The notes beneath the pieces were generated by a model, which had not been told where the DNA came from, ran no database searches, and saw only the letters and a program-made list of their open reading frames with translations. A stretch of 64,000 nt of DNA, taken from Paenibacillus wynnii (GTDB lineage Bacteria > Bacillota > Bacilli > Paenibacillales > Paenibacillaceae). The DNA lies in the NCBI RefSeq assembly GCF_030812855.1, contig NZ_JAUSTK010000004.1, positions 208,862-272,861 of the forward strand. The letters run 5' to 3'. Made by a program: the position numbers and the translations under genes. Below, in pieces: positions 8,556-16,937 of the stretch (position 1 is its first letter; every line of letters begins with the position of its first letter).

Positions 8556-9359
8556 CTACTCAATAAAATGATCAAATCCATATATCATTCCGGTATATTC
8601 CATTACCTTCTCAATGCCTAATTTCACACCCGGCATATACCCAGCACGCTCGTAGGAATCATGTCTAATCTTCAAGGACTGACCAAAGCCGCCAAAAATA
8701 ACTTCCTCCTGAGCAAACACTCCTGGAAGACGCACACTGTGAATACGGAATCCGTTATAGTATCCTCCGCGTGATCCTTCAATAATTTCTTCCTCTTCCG
8801 GATTCCCTTGACGCAGCTCTTTCCGCACCTCTGAGATGATCTCAGCGGTTTTGATCGCGGTTCCTGAGGGTGCATCCAGCTTCTGGTCTCCATGATACTC
8901 GATAATCTCCAGATGAGGGAAATATTTGGCGGCTTGTGCGGCAAATTTCATCAAAAGAATGGCACCAATCGAAAAGTTGGGTGCAATTAACCCACCAATT
9001 CCCTGATCCTGGCACTGCTTGTCCAGCTCCGAAATCTGTTCTGGTGTGAATCCTGTAGTTCCAATCACCGGGCGGACCCCGTATTTAATAGCCAGTGCTG
9101 TATTTATATAAGCAAATTGAGGCGTAGTAAAATCAACCAGTACGTCTGCTGCGCTTGAGGCTAAAGCACTCTCTAAATCTTCTGAAACGATAATTCCGGC
9201 ATCTGGCAGGCCGGCAAGCCGGCCTGCATCCTGCTCGTGCGAAGAACGGTCAACCGCTGCCGCCAGCTCCAAGGCATCATCCTCAAGCACAAGTTTTACC
9301 ACTTCTTTACCCATTCTTCCACCAGCACCGGCTACAATAACTCTGATTTTGTTACTCAT
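8556..9359 (-). CDS. dapB: 4-hydroxy-tetrahydrodipicolinate reductase
   Basis: NAD(P)H-dependent step of the diaminopimelate/lysine pathway, supplying both peptidoglycan and the dipicolinate branch. 267 residues. Seen are the Rossmann motif VAGAGGRMGKEV (residues 9-20), VDFTTPQ, GTTGFT and the signature EYHGDQKLDAPSGTAIKT. The second His of the usual HH pair is Gly here, while the first His and the Lys remain. It is followed closely by mgsA. Confidence 0.96.
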   Translation of the reverse strand: MSNKIRVIVAGAGGRMGKEVVKLVLEDDALELAAAVDRSSHEQDAGRLAGLPDAGIIVSEDLESALASSAADVLVDFTTPQFAYINTALAIKYGVRPVIGTTGFTPEQISELDKQCQDQGIGGLIAPNFSIGAILLMKFAAQAAKYFPHLEIIEYHGDQKLDAPSGTAIKTAEIISEVRKELRQGNPEEEEIIEGSRGGYYNGFRIHSVRLPGVFAQEEVIFGGFGQSLKIRHDSYERAGYMPGVKLGIEKVMEYTGMIYGFDHFIE

Positions 9360-9392
9360 TCGATGACTCCCCCGCTTTCACTAGTTCTATAG

Positions 9393-9914
9393 TTACTTCA
9401 TATACTTTTGTAATGATTTCTGAAGATCTTTCATTAATTGCCGCAATCCGGCGTCATCGGGATGCAAGGATATTACTTCCTTCAAAGCAGCAATTGCCTG
9501 CAAGTGTTCATTCATACGACTATAGGCGAGAGCAAGCCATACATAAGCATCCCCGTTCAAGGGATCCAGCGTCACAGCTTCTTTTAATAAGGTAATAGGT
9601 CGGTAAGGGTTGTCACTGCTCTTCTCCTCCGCTTCAAGCAATCCTTTGGCTTCCTGCACTAGCGTTAAGCCCTTTAAATGCTGCAGGTGCAAAGTATACT
9701 CCGGCTTGTTGCGGTCCAGCTTTACGGCAGCTTGAGCATGCTCAATGGCTTTGTCTAATCTTCCGTTACGAGCATAGGTAATAGAACAGCGGTAACGGAC
9801 TTCCGCATCAGCTGGACTTTGCGAAATTGCCGCTTCGAAGCAAACAATGGCTTCTGCAAAGTCACTGCGTAATATACAGCGGTATGCCTGTCTAATATAA
9901 TCATCGGGACTCAT
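9393..9914 (-). CDS. Tetratricopeptide-repeat protein
   Basis: Small soluble TPR protein of about 173 residues. At least three repeats are visible: one starting near YRCILRSDFAEAIVCFEAAI, a second (RYRCSITYARNGRLDKAIEHA) and a C-terminal one (DAYVWLALAYSRMNEHLQAI). The start is placed at ATG 9914, which has GAGG 9 bases upstream; upstream ATGs at 9923 and 9968 are less well placed. It sits between the MazG-like gene and dapB on one strand. The partner is unknown. Confidence 0.75.
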   Translation of the reverse strand: MSPDDYIRQAYRCILRSDFAEAIVCFEAAISQSPADAEVRYRCSITYARNGRLDKAIEHAQAAVKLDRNKPEYTLHLQHLKGLTLVQEAKGLLEAEEKSSDNPYRPITLLKEAVTLDPLNGDAYVWLALAYSRMNEHLQAIAALKEVISLHPDDAGLRQLMKDLQKSLQKYMK

Positions 9915-9971
9915 ATGCACCATCCTCACGGCTAAATGCCGGTCGTTTGGTACAGCATATGTTAACACAGG

Positions 9972-10301
9972 TCAATCCGTGTGTTTTTTGGTCCATCGTT
10001 CAGCATCGCGTGTATTAAATTTATGCATGACCTTATTATGCGCCTCAGTTAGATCAATACCTAAAGAGTTGGCAAAACAAATCGTTATAAACATGATATC
10101 TCCAAGCTCCAGCTCAATGGAATTATCAGCTTCATCTTGTCTTTTCGGTTTTTCTCCGAATTGATGGTTAACTTCCCGCGCCAGTTCTCCGACTTCCTCG
10201 GACATTCGCGCTAGCATAGATAAAGGGCTGAAGTATCCCTCCTTGAATTGGGATATATAGGCGTCAACTTCACGCTGGATGTCACCAAGACTTTTTTCCA
10301 T
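9972..10301 (-). CDS. ypjD: MazG-like nucleotide pyrophosphohydrolase
   Basis: All-alpha NTP pyrophosphohydrolase of 109 residues, a single MazG-type domain. The metal-binding signature is visible as EEVGELAREVNH followed by ELGDIMFITICFAN, matching the ExxE...ExxD pattern. It probably hydrolyses non-canonical nucleoside triphosphates to monophosphates. The position just upstream of dapB corresponds to B. subtilis ypjD. The start at 10301 is the first Met of the conserved domain. Confidence 0.85.
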   Translation of the reverse strand: MEKSLGDIQREVDAYISQFKEGYFSPLSMLARMSEEVGELAREVNHQFGEKPKRQDEADNSIELELGDIMFITICFANSLGIDLTEAHNKVMHKFNTRDAERWTKKHTD

Positions 10302-10404
10302 AAATAGTACCTCATCCTCCTTGCTGCATCTTGCCTTCTGTTTGCCCCTATGTTATCGTAAAGACGTTTTGATGACAAATCTTTTTTAAAAAATGAGGGA
10401 TCAT

Positions 10405-11274
10405 ATGAATTCAACCAAAACATTTGCAATAACCAAAACCGTAGCACCTATCTTGCTCGGTACCGCAATTTACGCATTCGGGCTGCTCTATTTCATTATC
10501 CCCAATCAACTGATGGAGGGGGGGGTAACGGGTATTACAATTCTTTTGAATTATGCCTTCCAAATCCCTATCTTCCTGACGACTCTAATACTGAATCTTC
10601 CGTTATTCTTTTTAGGGTGGAAAATTCTAGGCGGCAAGCAAATCGCCTATACAGGAGTTGGAATCGGAGCGCTGTCCTTCTTCCTATGGTTGTTCGAAAG
10701 AATGATTAAATCCGGATGGATCGTGCCCTTCACTACACAGAATGATTTCATTCTCGCTTCATTATATGCAGGGGTAACTTTAGGAGCGGGTCTTGGTATC
10801 GTTTTTCGTTTTGGTGGCACCACCGGCGGTGTCGATATCATCGCCAGAATTTGCGGTCGTAACTTTGGTTGGAGTATGGGCCAAGTGATCCTTTCGATTG
10901 ACATCATTATTATTGGCGCTTCTCTGCTATATATCCCAAGAGAACAGATACTGTACACTCTTGTAGCCGTCTTTATCTCTTCGCGAGTCATTGACTTTAT
11001 CCAGGAAGGTGCGTATGCTGCTAAAGCCTTTACTATCATCAGCGATCACGCTCCTGAAATTGCCGATTTGATCACAGTGGAAATGGATCGTGGAGTGACG
11101 TTGATCCCGGCCATCGGCGCTTATTCCAAGCAGGCAAAACATATGGTTTATTGTGTGGTTTCACGTCAGGAAATCCGCAGACTTAGCCAGTTGGTTAAGT
11201 CCGTTGATCCTCGGGCATTTGTTATTATCAATGATGTTCATGATGTACACGGAGAAGGGTTCCGCGAAACCTAA
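10405..11274 (+). CDS. YitT-family membrane protein with DUF2179 domain
   Basis: About 289 residues: five or six hydrophobic helices in the first 190 residues (YitT/DUF161), then a soluble DUF2179 domain (IISDHAPEIADLITVEMDRGVTLIPAIGAYS). The glycine-rich FRFGGTTGGVDIIARI is typical of the family. The start at ATG 10405 has GAGGG just upstream; an ATG at 10393 lacks a site. It corresponds in position to B. subtilis ypjC. It is the only plus-strand gene in the first 57 kb and ends at a strong terminator. The molecular function of the family is not settled. Confidence 0.85.
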   Translation: MNSTKTFAITKTVAPILLGTAIYAFGLLYFIIPNQLMEGGVTGITILLNYAFQIPIFLTTLILNLPLFFLGWKILGGKQIAYTGVGIGALSFFLWLFERMIKSGWIVPFTTQNDFILASLYAGVTLGAGLGIVFRFGGTTGGVDIIARICGRNFGWSMGQVILSIDIIIIGASLLYIPREQILYTLVAVFISSRVIDFIQEGAYAAKAFTIISDHAPEIADLITVEMDRGVTLIPAIGAYSKQAKHMVYCVVSRQEIRRLSQLVKSVDPRAFVIINDVHDVHGEGFRET

Positions 11275-11305
11275 AACTCTTGTAACTATTACTTGCAGAA
11301 TTTAC

Positions 11306-11350
11306 AAAAAGAGCCGTTTGATGGATTTAACCATTCAAATCGGCTCTTTT
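11306..11350 (+). terminator. Bidirectional terminator after the YitT gene
   Basis: AAAAGAGCCG(A/T)TTGA-type arms form a long stem around an ATTTAA loop, with A-rich 5' and T-rich 3' flanks. It should end the plus-strand YitT transcript and could also act on the minus strand. Confidence 0.85.
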
Positions 11351-11602
11351 ATGTTAACTAATAAATTTCAGCTCTATAGACTGAACTTTTGATTTAAAGT
11401 GAATTCAAAGCCGATCATTGACTTCCAACGGGTTCGCATTGATGCTTCTCACAAAAGTAGTAACATTAATTCGGATACAAGGCGCTGCTATCGCTCCTAA
11501 GGTTTTTCATATTACCTTTCGTACCTTCTCGCTTCTGGACTACTTTCTACTCTCTTACATAAACTTAACCCTTACCTACCGAAAAAACAGAGGTAGTCAG
11601 TG

Positions 11603-11800
11603 TAATAGATGTATTTTATACACTTATTTCTAGCTTTTGGCGCTCGGATGTATGGATAGATGTACTTTGTGCAACTAAAAACACGGATATGCCGGTTAAA
11701 CCCCGGAATACCATAAAATAAGTGTATAAAGTGCAATTAAACACCCTAAAGTGTGCTATGGGAGAAATATAAGTGTACATTGTGCAACTATATTTTGAAA
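11603..11800. repeat. Degenerate direct and inverted repeats around TGTA-N-GTGCAA
   Basis: Three direct copies share a core of the form TGTA(C/T)(T/A)..GTGCAA(C/T)TA at about 11661-11680, 11722-11741 and 11774-11791. A fourth, inverted, partial copy (TGTATTTTATACACTTATT) lies at about 11608-11626. Spacing between the direct copies is about 50-60 bases. The copies are imperfect, suggesting an old interspersed repeat. Confidence 0.6.
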
Positions 11801-11998
11801 CTCCTGTAGGTAGACGATTTGCCGTATTTGTCGTGGATACCTGAGGAGATACTTCTACTCTCATACACAAACTTCTTGACGCTACACATTATAGATAATT
11901 TTGTTAAATTTATAGGAGGTTTTCCCCTCTATATGTTGATTAAACGGTTTTATTTATGATTTACGGGGACACTTTCCCTCTAAACTTTATTTATCACA

Positions 11999-12031
11999 GG
12001 GACAGAGGACAGAGGACAGAGGACAAAGTCC
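11999..12031 (+). repeat. GGACAGA heptamer tandem repeat with short hairpin arms
   Basis: Three perfect GGACAGA units and one GGACAAA unit follow each other at 11999-12026, then GTCCC. The outer GGGAC and GTCCC can pair. About 35 bases upstream lies GGGGACACTTTCCC. Such GGGAC-type repeats are often seen around IS200-like or RAYT transposases in Firmicutes, but no transposase gene is present here. Confidence 0.65.
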
Positions 12032-12134
12032 CAGTAGCAAGCTGGTTCTAAAACTAACTTGTAATGATAGGTTACTAGAGAACAATCAAATCTGTAAGTG
12101 GTTCTCAATCTATATAATTCAGCTGAAGAGTAGA

Positions 12135-13001
12135 TTAGACCGTTGTCCACCCTTGTTTATCTGCTCGGTATTTGCGGTAACCGGTGTATACCAACGCCCC
12201 TATAATGAAGCAAGCAGCGAGCATCGCCCATATTCCGTATTCCTCTGGAGCCATGGGTAAAGATAATGCTGGCTCATCCTTTTCTTTACCGAACAACACC
12301 CTTACAGCTTCTTGTCCATACGAAACAATCTCAAGAAGGCGGGCACGGTCAAGCGGTTGGGAAGAAGAGATCGCACCCGCTGCATAGGAGAGCCAGGAGT
12401 CGAAGGCGTTAACCTCTTCAGCCGGTCGGGATATGATTACAGCTGGTCTAATCGTATCGTACCGGCTTTGCAGACGCTGAAGTGCAGCTTTCCAAGCTGT
12501 AACATCATTTAGTGTTGAGCTTTTTTCCATGTTATTTAGATCCTCACGGATCAGCTTATAATATTGTGTCCATATCGGCTGACGCGGGTGGTTAAGGCTG
12601 TTAGCCGCAAGTCGTAATTTAGCTGCAGCAGACTCCCAACGCTCGGGCGAAACCTCAACTCCGGCCACAGCTGCCTTGAGATCTATAATAACACCTGACA
12701 GCGCATTAATACCTTCTACAGAAGTAAGACCTTCGAAGGAAGATGAAACAAACAGGCGGGATATATCCTCCGTCTCCTGTCGAACCTTAGTTACATCACC
12801 CTCCAAGACGTGTCCATATAAAGTCTCTGCGGCTTGCTCCAATTGAAGTGCCCGGCTTTTAGCGTTCACTTGCTCAGCTCCGTTGCCAGCCCCAGAGGCA
12901 TTGCCGGCGGTAGCTGCAAAGGCCGTAACTCCCCCTAAAGCCAGGTACAGCATCCAACAAAAGAGAAGAATAATAATTCGATTATACCCCTTACGCGGCA
13001 T
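12135..13001 (-). CDS. ypjB: Sporulation protein YpjB
   Basis: About 288 residues: a signal-type hydrophobic N-terminus (residues about 8-28), a mostly helical extracytoplasmic region, one C-terminal membrane helix (IWAMLAACFIIGALVYTGY) and a short basic tail. This matches the YpjB family linked to sporulation in Bacillales. ATG 13001 is chosen because GGAGGG lies 8-9 bases upstream; the frame to 13055 lacks a site. It is 60 bases downstream of ypjA, as in B. subtilis. Biochemical role unknown. Confidence 0.85.
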   Translation of the reverse strand: MPRKGYNRIIILLFCWMLYLALGGVTAFAATAGNASGAGNGAEQVNAKSRALQLEQAAETLYGHVLEGDVTKVRQETEDISRLFVSSSFEGLTSVEGINALSGVIIDLKAAVAGVEVSPERWESAAAKLRLAANSLNHPRQPIWTQYYKLIREDLNNMEKSSTLNDVTAWKAALQRLQSRYDTIRPAVIISRPAEEVNAFDSWLSYAAGAISSSQPLDRARLLEIVSYGQEAVRVLFGKEKDEPALSLPMAPEEYGIWAMLAACFIIGALVYTGYRKYRADKQGWTTV

Positions 13002-13062
13002 GAGACATCCCTCCTGCCTTATAGTTATGGCATAAGGACAAGGGTTAGAACACAAATGAAGG

Positions 13063-13680
13063 TTACAAAGCCTGATTTCGTCCCTTTGGCAGCCAAGCCA
13101 CTATCGCGCTAAACAAGGTCAAGATAAAAGTGAACGTCTGAACCTTAATCACATCATCCTCAAGCACTCTTGGCAGCCATGGATATACCCCGTAAGAATA
13201 ATCCACAGTATCATTAAAAAGAGTCCATAAAAGGGCAAGGGGAAGCATTTTTCGATAGAAAAAGAATCGGGCATATAGCAGGACCTCGATAGCCATCCCC
13301 GTATGGGAAACCATCAGCATCCAGTCTTTCCAGCTGATAACGTCTCCTTGAAAGCCACCAGCAACGATCATACTGACCGCCCATATCCCGTATTTAATGG
13401 ATGTTATGACAGCTAATGCTTCGATCAACCCACGCAAGGTTGTGACAGCTATGCTTTTTGGTGGGTAGAGCAGAAATAGCAGTGCTATTGTGAAAAATAG
13501 ACTGGCTGTCGGACTGTCAGGAACAAGCGGCAGCAGCCAGAGCGGGTAATTGGCGGCAGTGTATTCCAGTTGATTCCCATACCATATGTAACCATAGATC
13601 GTCCCGAGGAAGTTAACGGTGAAGAGAAACCATAAGAACCATCGGTTTATAAGTATTTTTTCGCTCCATTTTCCAAGCAT
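13063..13680 (-). CDS. ypjA: DUF1405 membrane protein YpjA
   Basis: 205-residue polytopic membrane protein with about six hydrophobic segments; the first covers residues 12-33 (NRWFLWFLFTVNFLGTIYGY). Conserved-looking stretches are LVPDSPTASLFF and FNDTVDYSYGVYPWLP, typical of DUF1405. It lies between qcrC and ypjB, the same arrangement as in B. subtilis. Function unknown; the proximity to qcr genes is only suggestive. Confidence 0.85.
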   Translation of the reverse strand: MLGKWSEKILINRWFLWFLFTVNFLGTIYGYIWYGNQLEYTAANYPLWLLPLVPDSPTASLFFTIALLFLLYPPKSIAVTTLRGLIEALAVITSIKYGIWAVSMIVAGGFQGDVISWKDWMLMVSHTGMAIEVLLYARFFFYRKMLPLALLWTLFNDTVDYSYGVYPWLPRVLEDDVIKVQTFTFILTLFSAIVAWLPKGRNQAL

Positions 13681-13728
13681 TGACCCAGCAAACCCCCCGA
13701 ATTATCCCAACTGTACTTGTTCTCACGA

Positions 13729-13755
13729 AAAAACCTGACCGCATATACGATCAGG
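13729..13755 (-). terminator. Terminator after the qcr operon
   Basis: CCTGATCG and CGGTCAGG pair around a TATATG loop, followed by six T on the minus strand. It lies between the qcrC stop and the ypjA start, so it should end the qcrABC transcript. Confidence 0.85.
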
Positions 13756-13775
13756 CTTCGCGTCATACTCTTATT

Positions 13776-14648
13776 TTACTGTTCACTTTTTTGTTTCGCA
13801 AGCCATCCTGCCAGATCATCAATATCCTTATCACTTAGACCCGCATCCATGGCAACATCATACATCTTGGGCATGTTTCCAGTGCCTTCTTTGATTATCG
13901 TCAGAATGCCTTCCTTGTCATGTGTATCTCCCACGCCGCGAAGTGAAGGTCCTCCTCCTCCCTTTAAATCAGTCGCATGACAAGAAATGCAGGTCGCTTG
14001 TTTAAATAAAGCCATTGCCGGATCATCCTTGTCCACTATGGCAACTTCTTTTATCTGCACAGCACTGGAGGTCGGAAGACCTTTAGCTTTGTTCTCGGCT
14101 GCCTTTTCCTCACGTTGAATATCCTCAGGGATTTGGCCAGTTGCAGCCATTTCATGTTTATATTCTGTCCAAGCAGCATTTGTAAGATAAATAACTGCTG
14201 CCAAGGAGAGAAACATCAGTGACGATGCAATGGGTCTGCGATAGAATCGACGCTCTCTGCCTGTATCCAGAAACGGTGCCAGAAGAAGAGCTCCAAAAGC
14301 TACACCCGTGACCCCAAGTGTTCCCAAAACGATGTAGCTGCCTGATGCATAAGGAAGCTTCAAGTATTGATACAGAAATAGAAAGTACCAATCGGGCATA
14401 GGAATTACCGTAGCAGTCGCTTTCGCCGGAAATCCAAGAGGTGCCGGTTCAGAAATCGTGAGCACCAGTATACCAACAAGCACAACTACGCCAACCATCC
14501 ATTCTTTCAACAGAAAATTTGGAATAAAGGCTTCTGATTTGCCCGGATAGGCACTATAGTCAGGAGGCGTAATGAATCCGTTTCCTTTACGTACGCGTGT
14601 ATCACCGACATATACAATTTTTTCTTTGGAATTATCGCCGTGTGCCAT
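13776..14648 (-). CDS. qcrC: Menaquinol:cytochrome c reductase, cytochrome b/c subunit
   Basis: 290 residues. The N-terminal half resembles subunit IV of b6f complexes with three membrane helices and the PDWYFLFLYQYLK motif near the quinol site. The C-terminal domain is a c-type cytochrome: heme site CISCH at about residues 220-224 and a likely Met ligand in GNMPKM. This b/c fusion is typical of Bacillus-type bc complexes. It is the last gene of qcrA-qcrB-qcrC and passes electrons from menaquinol towards cytochrome c oxidase outside the membrane. Confidence 0.95.
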   Translation of the reverse strand: MAHGDNSKEKIVYVGDTRVRKGNGFITPPDYSAYPGKSEAFIPNFLLKEWMVGVVVLVGILVLTISEPAPLGFPAKATATVIPMPDWYFLFLYQYLKLPYASGSYIVLGTLGVTGVAFGALLLAPFLDTGRERRFYRRPIASSLMFLSLAAVIYLTNAAWTEYKHEMAATGQIPEDIQREEKAAENKAKGLPTSSAVQIKEVAIVDKDDPAMALFKQATCISCHATDLKGGGGPSLRGVGDTHDKEGILTIIKEGTGNMPKMYDVAMDAGLSDKDIDDLAGWLAKQKSEQ

Positions 14649-14678
14649 TATATTCCTCCTCTCTATAGGTTTGCTATT

Positions 14679-15350
14679 TTATAGCGGGCCTGAGATACCC
14701 TGTCTGCGGATCATAATAAAGTGTCCTACAAGCAGAATAAGCAGTACCGCCGGGAGGAAGAATACATGAAGAGCAAAGAATCGGGTAAGTGTTTCTGCCC
14801 CAACTATTGTTCCGCCTTGCATCAGTTCCTTAAGTACCGGACCCATAACAGGAACGGAGTTAGCAATTTCGAGTGTAACTTTAGTGGCAAAGTATGCTTT
14901 GTTATCCCATGGGAGCAGATAGCCCGTTAAACCAAGGCCCAGCATTACGAAAAAGATCAGCATTCCCACTACCCAGTTCATTTCACGCGGAGCCTTATAG
15001 GATCCGGTAAAGAAGACCCGCATGGTATGCAAGAACATCATAACGATTACAAGACTTGCGCCCCAGTGGTGCATGCCGCGAACAATTTGTCCAAAGGCAA
15101 CCTTGGTTTGCAAATATTCAACACTGGCATAAGCATTTATGATATCGGGAACATAATACATCGTCAGGAACATACCTGATAAAATCTGTATAACAGTTAT
15201 GAAAAAAGTAAGTCCGCCAAAGCAGTACACAAACGCCGAAAAGTGATGAGCCGGATTTACATGCTCGGGAACCTCATGATCAGCCACATCTCTCCAAATT
15301 GGCGTAATGTCCAAACGCTCATCGATCCAGTTATAGACATTTTTAAACAT
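14679..15350 (-). CDS. qcrB: Menaquinol:cytochrome c reductase, cytochrome b subunit
   Basis: 223 residues, b6-type cytochrome with four membrane helices. Heme-ligating His residues lie in RGMHHWGASLVIVMMFLHTMRVF and later in RFFALHVFFLPA. The motifs GYLLPWDNKAYFA and PVMGPVLKELMQGG fit the quinol-binding region. Gene order and spacing (5 bases after qcrA, 30 bases before qcrC) show an operon. It forms the membrane core of the bc complex. Confidence 0.96.
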   Translation of the reverse strand: MFKNVYNWIDERLDITPIWRDVADHEVPEHVNPAHHFSAFVYCFGGLTFFITVIQILSGMFLTMYYVPDIINAYASVEYLQTKVAFGQIVRGMHHWGASLVIVMMFLHTMRVFFTGSYKAPREMNWVVGMLIFFVMLGLGLTGYLLPWDNKAYFATKVTLEIANSVPVMGPVLKELMQGGTIVGAETLTRFFALHVFFLPAVLLILLVGHFIMIRRQGISGPL

Positions 15351-15355
15351 CAGAT

Positions 15356-15910
15356 TTACGCCTCCTTGTTGACTTCGGAATTCGGAATGATATCACCCAA
15401 AAGCACCCATCCGTTTTCAATTTTCAGGGTGTATTGGTCTAGTGGTTTAGGAGCTACGGCCAGGTTCTTTCCAGCCTTCGTGTAGCGCGCTCCGTGGCAA
15501 GGACAATGATATTCATCAGGAGTGCTTTTGTTATTATTCCAGCCCACTGTACAGCCTAAATGCTTACATACAGGTGAGAGCGCATAAATATCTCCTTTTT
15601 CATTTTTACGAATCCAGGCAGTTAGAGTAGCAGTACTGGCGTACCAACCATCCTGCTGCTGAAGCTCGAAGGTGAATTCCTGAGGCTGATCTGTAATGAT
15701 CTTGGTCTCCGCTACCTTAATGAAATCCCCCTTGCCTTTCTTATGTAGAATGGGGTCCACAGCAAAACGGACCATGGGGAGGATCGCTCCGGCTCCCATA
15801 AAGGCTGTTGCGCCACCGAGCGTGTACGTTAAAAATTGTCTGCGTGACATTTCTTTGCGGCCGGGTGGTTTGTCGGGCCAGGTCTCTTGTTGCTCATTAT
15901 GGCTGCTCAT
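15356..15910 (-). CDS. qcrA: Menaquinol:cytochrome c reductase, Rieske iron-sulfur subunit
   Basis: 184 residues. A twin-arginine-like export signal is visible (SRRQFLTYT, residues 22-30) followed by a hydrophobic anchor. The Rieske 2Fe-2S ligands are CKHLGC (residues 115-120) and CPCHG (136-140). First gene of the qcr operon; a candidate sigma-A promoter lies about 170 bases upstream. Confidence 0.96.
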   Translation of the reverse strand: MSSHNEQQETWPDKPPGRKEMSRRQFLTYTLGGATAFMGAGAILPMVRFAVDPILHKKGKGDFIKVAETKIITDQPQEFTFELQQQDGWYASTATLTAWIRKNEKGDIYALSPVCKHLGCTVGWNNNKSTPDEYHCPCHGARYTKAGKNLAVAPKPLDQYTLKIENGWVLLGDIIPNSEVNKEA

Positions 15911-16077
15911 ATTGTTTATAACCCCCTCTTCAAAGTATCAAGCACCTATCAGTGAAGCCCCAAAGATGCCATATTTCTCTGATATTCTCTTTTCCTCTAA
16001 GACCATGGCCAAGCTGCCACAATCATTTATAATGCGTTTTCAATGATAATAATCACATGTCATATGAGATCAACCTA

Positions 16078-16107
16078 ATCATATCTTATGGTCCTAAAAA
16101 TCGTCAA
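16078..16107 (-). promoter_or_regulatory. Candidate sigma-A promoter for qcrABC
   Basis: On the minus strand TTGACG (16102-16107) and TATGAT (16078-16083) are separated by 18 bases. It is the best promoter in the 265-base gap upstream of qcrA and would give a 5' untranslated region of about 160 bases. Confidence 0.55.
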
Positions 16108-16175
16108 GAATATTGTCCGTTTTGTGACAAGCTGAAAAGTGATTACCCGTTAAAATTGTCGCTAATTAGACACAT

Positions 16176-16607
16176 TTAAAGAGGAACATCTTTAAGCCAC
16201 AGTTCCTGTATTTTCTCAGCTGTAAATGCCTGCACATCTTTGCTCGACAGGTCTCTAAACGTAGGCTGGGATAGAACTAAATCGCTTTCAACAATCTCTC
16301 GCTCAGAAATGTCTATGTCAGCAGTCAACACTATGGCATACCGGAAATTTTTGGATTTGACATTACAGCACAACTCGTTTATGAGCTTCAGGGAATGCTC
16401 TCCCCCATATTGTAAAACTGGATATGTAACTATACGGCCACGAAAAGGCTTTTCAACCATGTCCATGAAATCTCTTAATCTTTCTAAAGCAGCAACGGTT
16501 TCCACAGGACTTTCCGATCCCGTCAATCCAGTGAACGGAATAAGACAAGTATCATAAAAACGGCAATTTTCTTCCCAGCTATGCGAATCAAAATCACTAA
16601 ACTTCAT
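16176..16607 (-). CDS. ypiF: DUF2487 family protein (YpiF)
   Basis: About 143 residues, soluble, no membrane segment. Begins MKFSDFDSHSWEENCRFYDTC and contains LSQPTFRDLSSKDVQAF near the end, matching the DUF2487 family found next to qcrA in Bacillales. ATG 16607 has GGGGAGAGG upstream and is preferred over the start at 16625. Function unknown; the conserved neighbourhood with qcrABC suggests a link to respiration but proves nothing. Confidence 0.8.
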   Translation of the reverse strand: MKFSDFDSHSWEENCRFYDTCLIPFTGLTGSESPVETVAALERLRDFMDMVEKPFRGRIVTYPVLQYGGEHSLKLINELCCNVKSKNFRYAIVLTADIDISEREIVESDLVLSQPTFRDLSSKDVQAFTAEKIQELWLKDVPL

Positions 16608-16739
16608 TATCGAACCTCTCCCCACTTCATTGTCTCCTCAAATACTACAACACGAAGAAACGGAAGTCCTGTTCTATTTTGAACAGAATCCGTTTCTTAA
16701 GAATTTACAAGGACGATACAGAGCCTACGCTGCACTCCT

Positions 16740-16919
16740 TTATGCCAAGCTCTTTAGTTCTTCAGTCAGATTTCGGAAAGCTGCCTCATCTCCGGCAGCC
16801 AGCGCTGTGTCGATCTCCCGGTACAATATGTCGCTACGTCGCTTACGCAGCGCTTCGTCCCACACCATTTCCGCCGCTAGACCCAGCATCACTTCATAGG
16901 TAGCCTTCATTTTGTCCAT
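16740..16919 (-). CDS. Small IDEAL-domain protein
   Basis: 59 residues. The C-terminal part ILYREIDTALAAGDEAAFRNLTEELKSL has the I-D-x-A-L-x-x-G-D pattern of the IDEAL domain, a short helical module in Bacillales proteins such as YpiB. ATG 16919 has GGAGG 8 bases upstream; the ATG at 16928 is too close to it. In B. subtilis ypiB sits next to ypiF, so this may be a shortened relative. Function unknown. Confidence 0.75.
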   Translation of the reverse strand: MDKMKATYEVMLGLAAEMVWDEALRKRRSDILYREIDTALAAGDEAAFRNLTEELKSLA

Positions 16920-16937
16920 TCGATACACCTCCGCTGT

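Larger units (their letters stand above)
11351..12134. other. Gene-free repeat-bearing stretch
   Basis: No credible gene is seen between the YitT terminator and ypjB. Short open frames here have no start signals, and their repeated residues come from DNA repeats. The stretch contains degenerate copies of a TGTA..GTGCAA element (11603-11800) and a GGACAGA heptamer array (11999-12026). It looks like decayed mobile or repeat DNA inserted into an otherwise compact B. subtilis-like gene order. Confidence 0.6.

Noticed and set aside
11616..11870. Minus-strand open frame with repeated CTxYTY residues
   Set aside because: No ribosome site; the repetition comes from the DNA repeats in this stretch, so it is not a credible gene.
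16030..16062. FNR-like box TGTGA-N6-TCATT upstream of qcrA
   Set aside because: Only the left half matches; the right half has too many mismatches for a confident regulator site.
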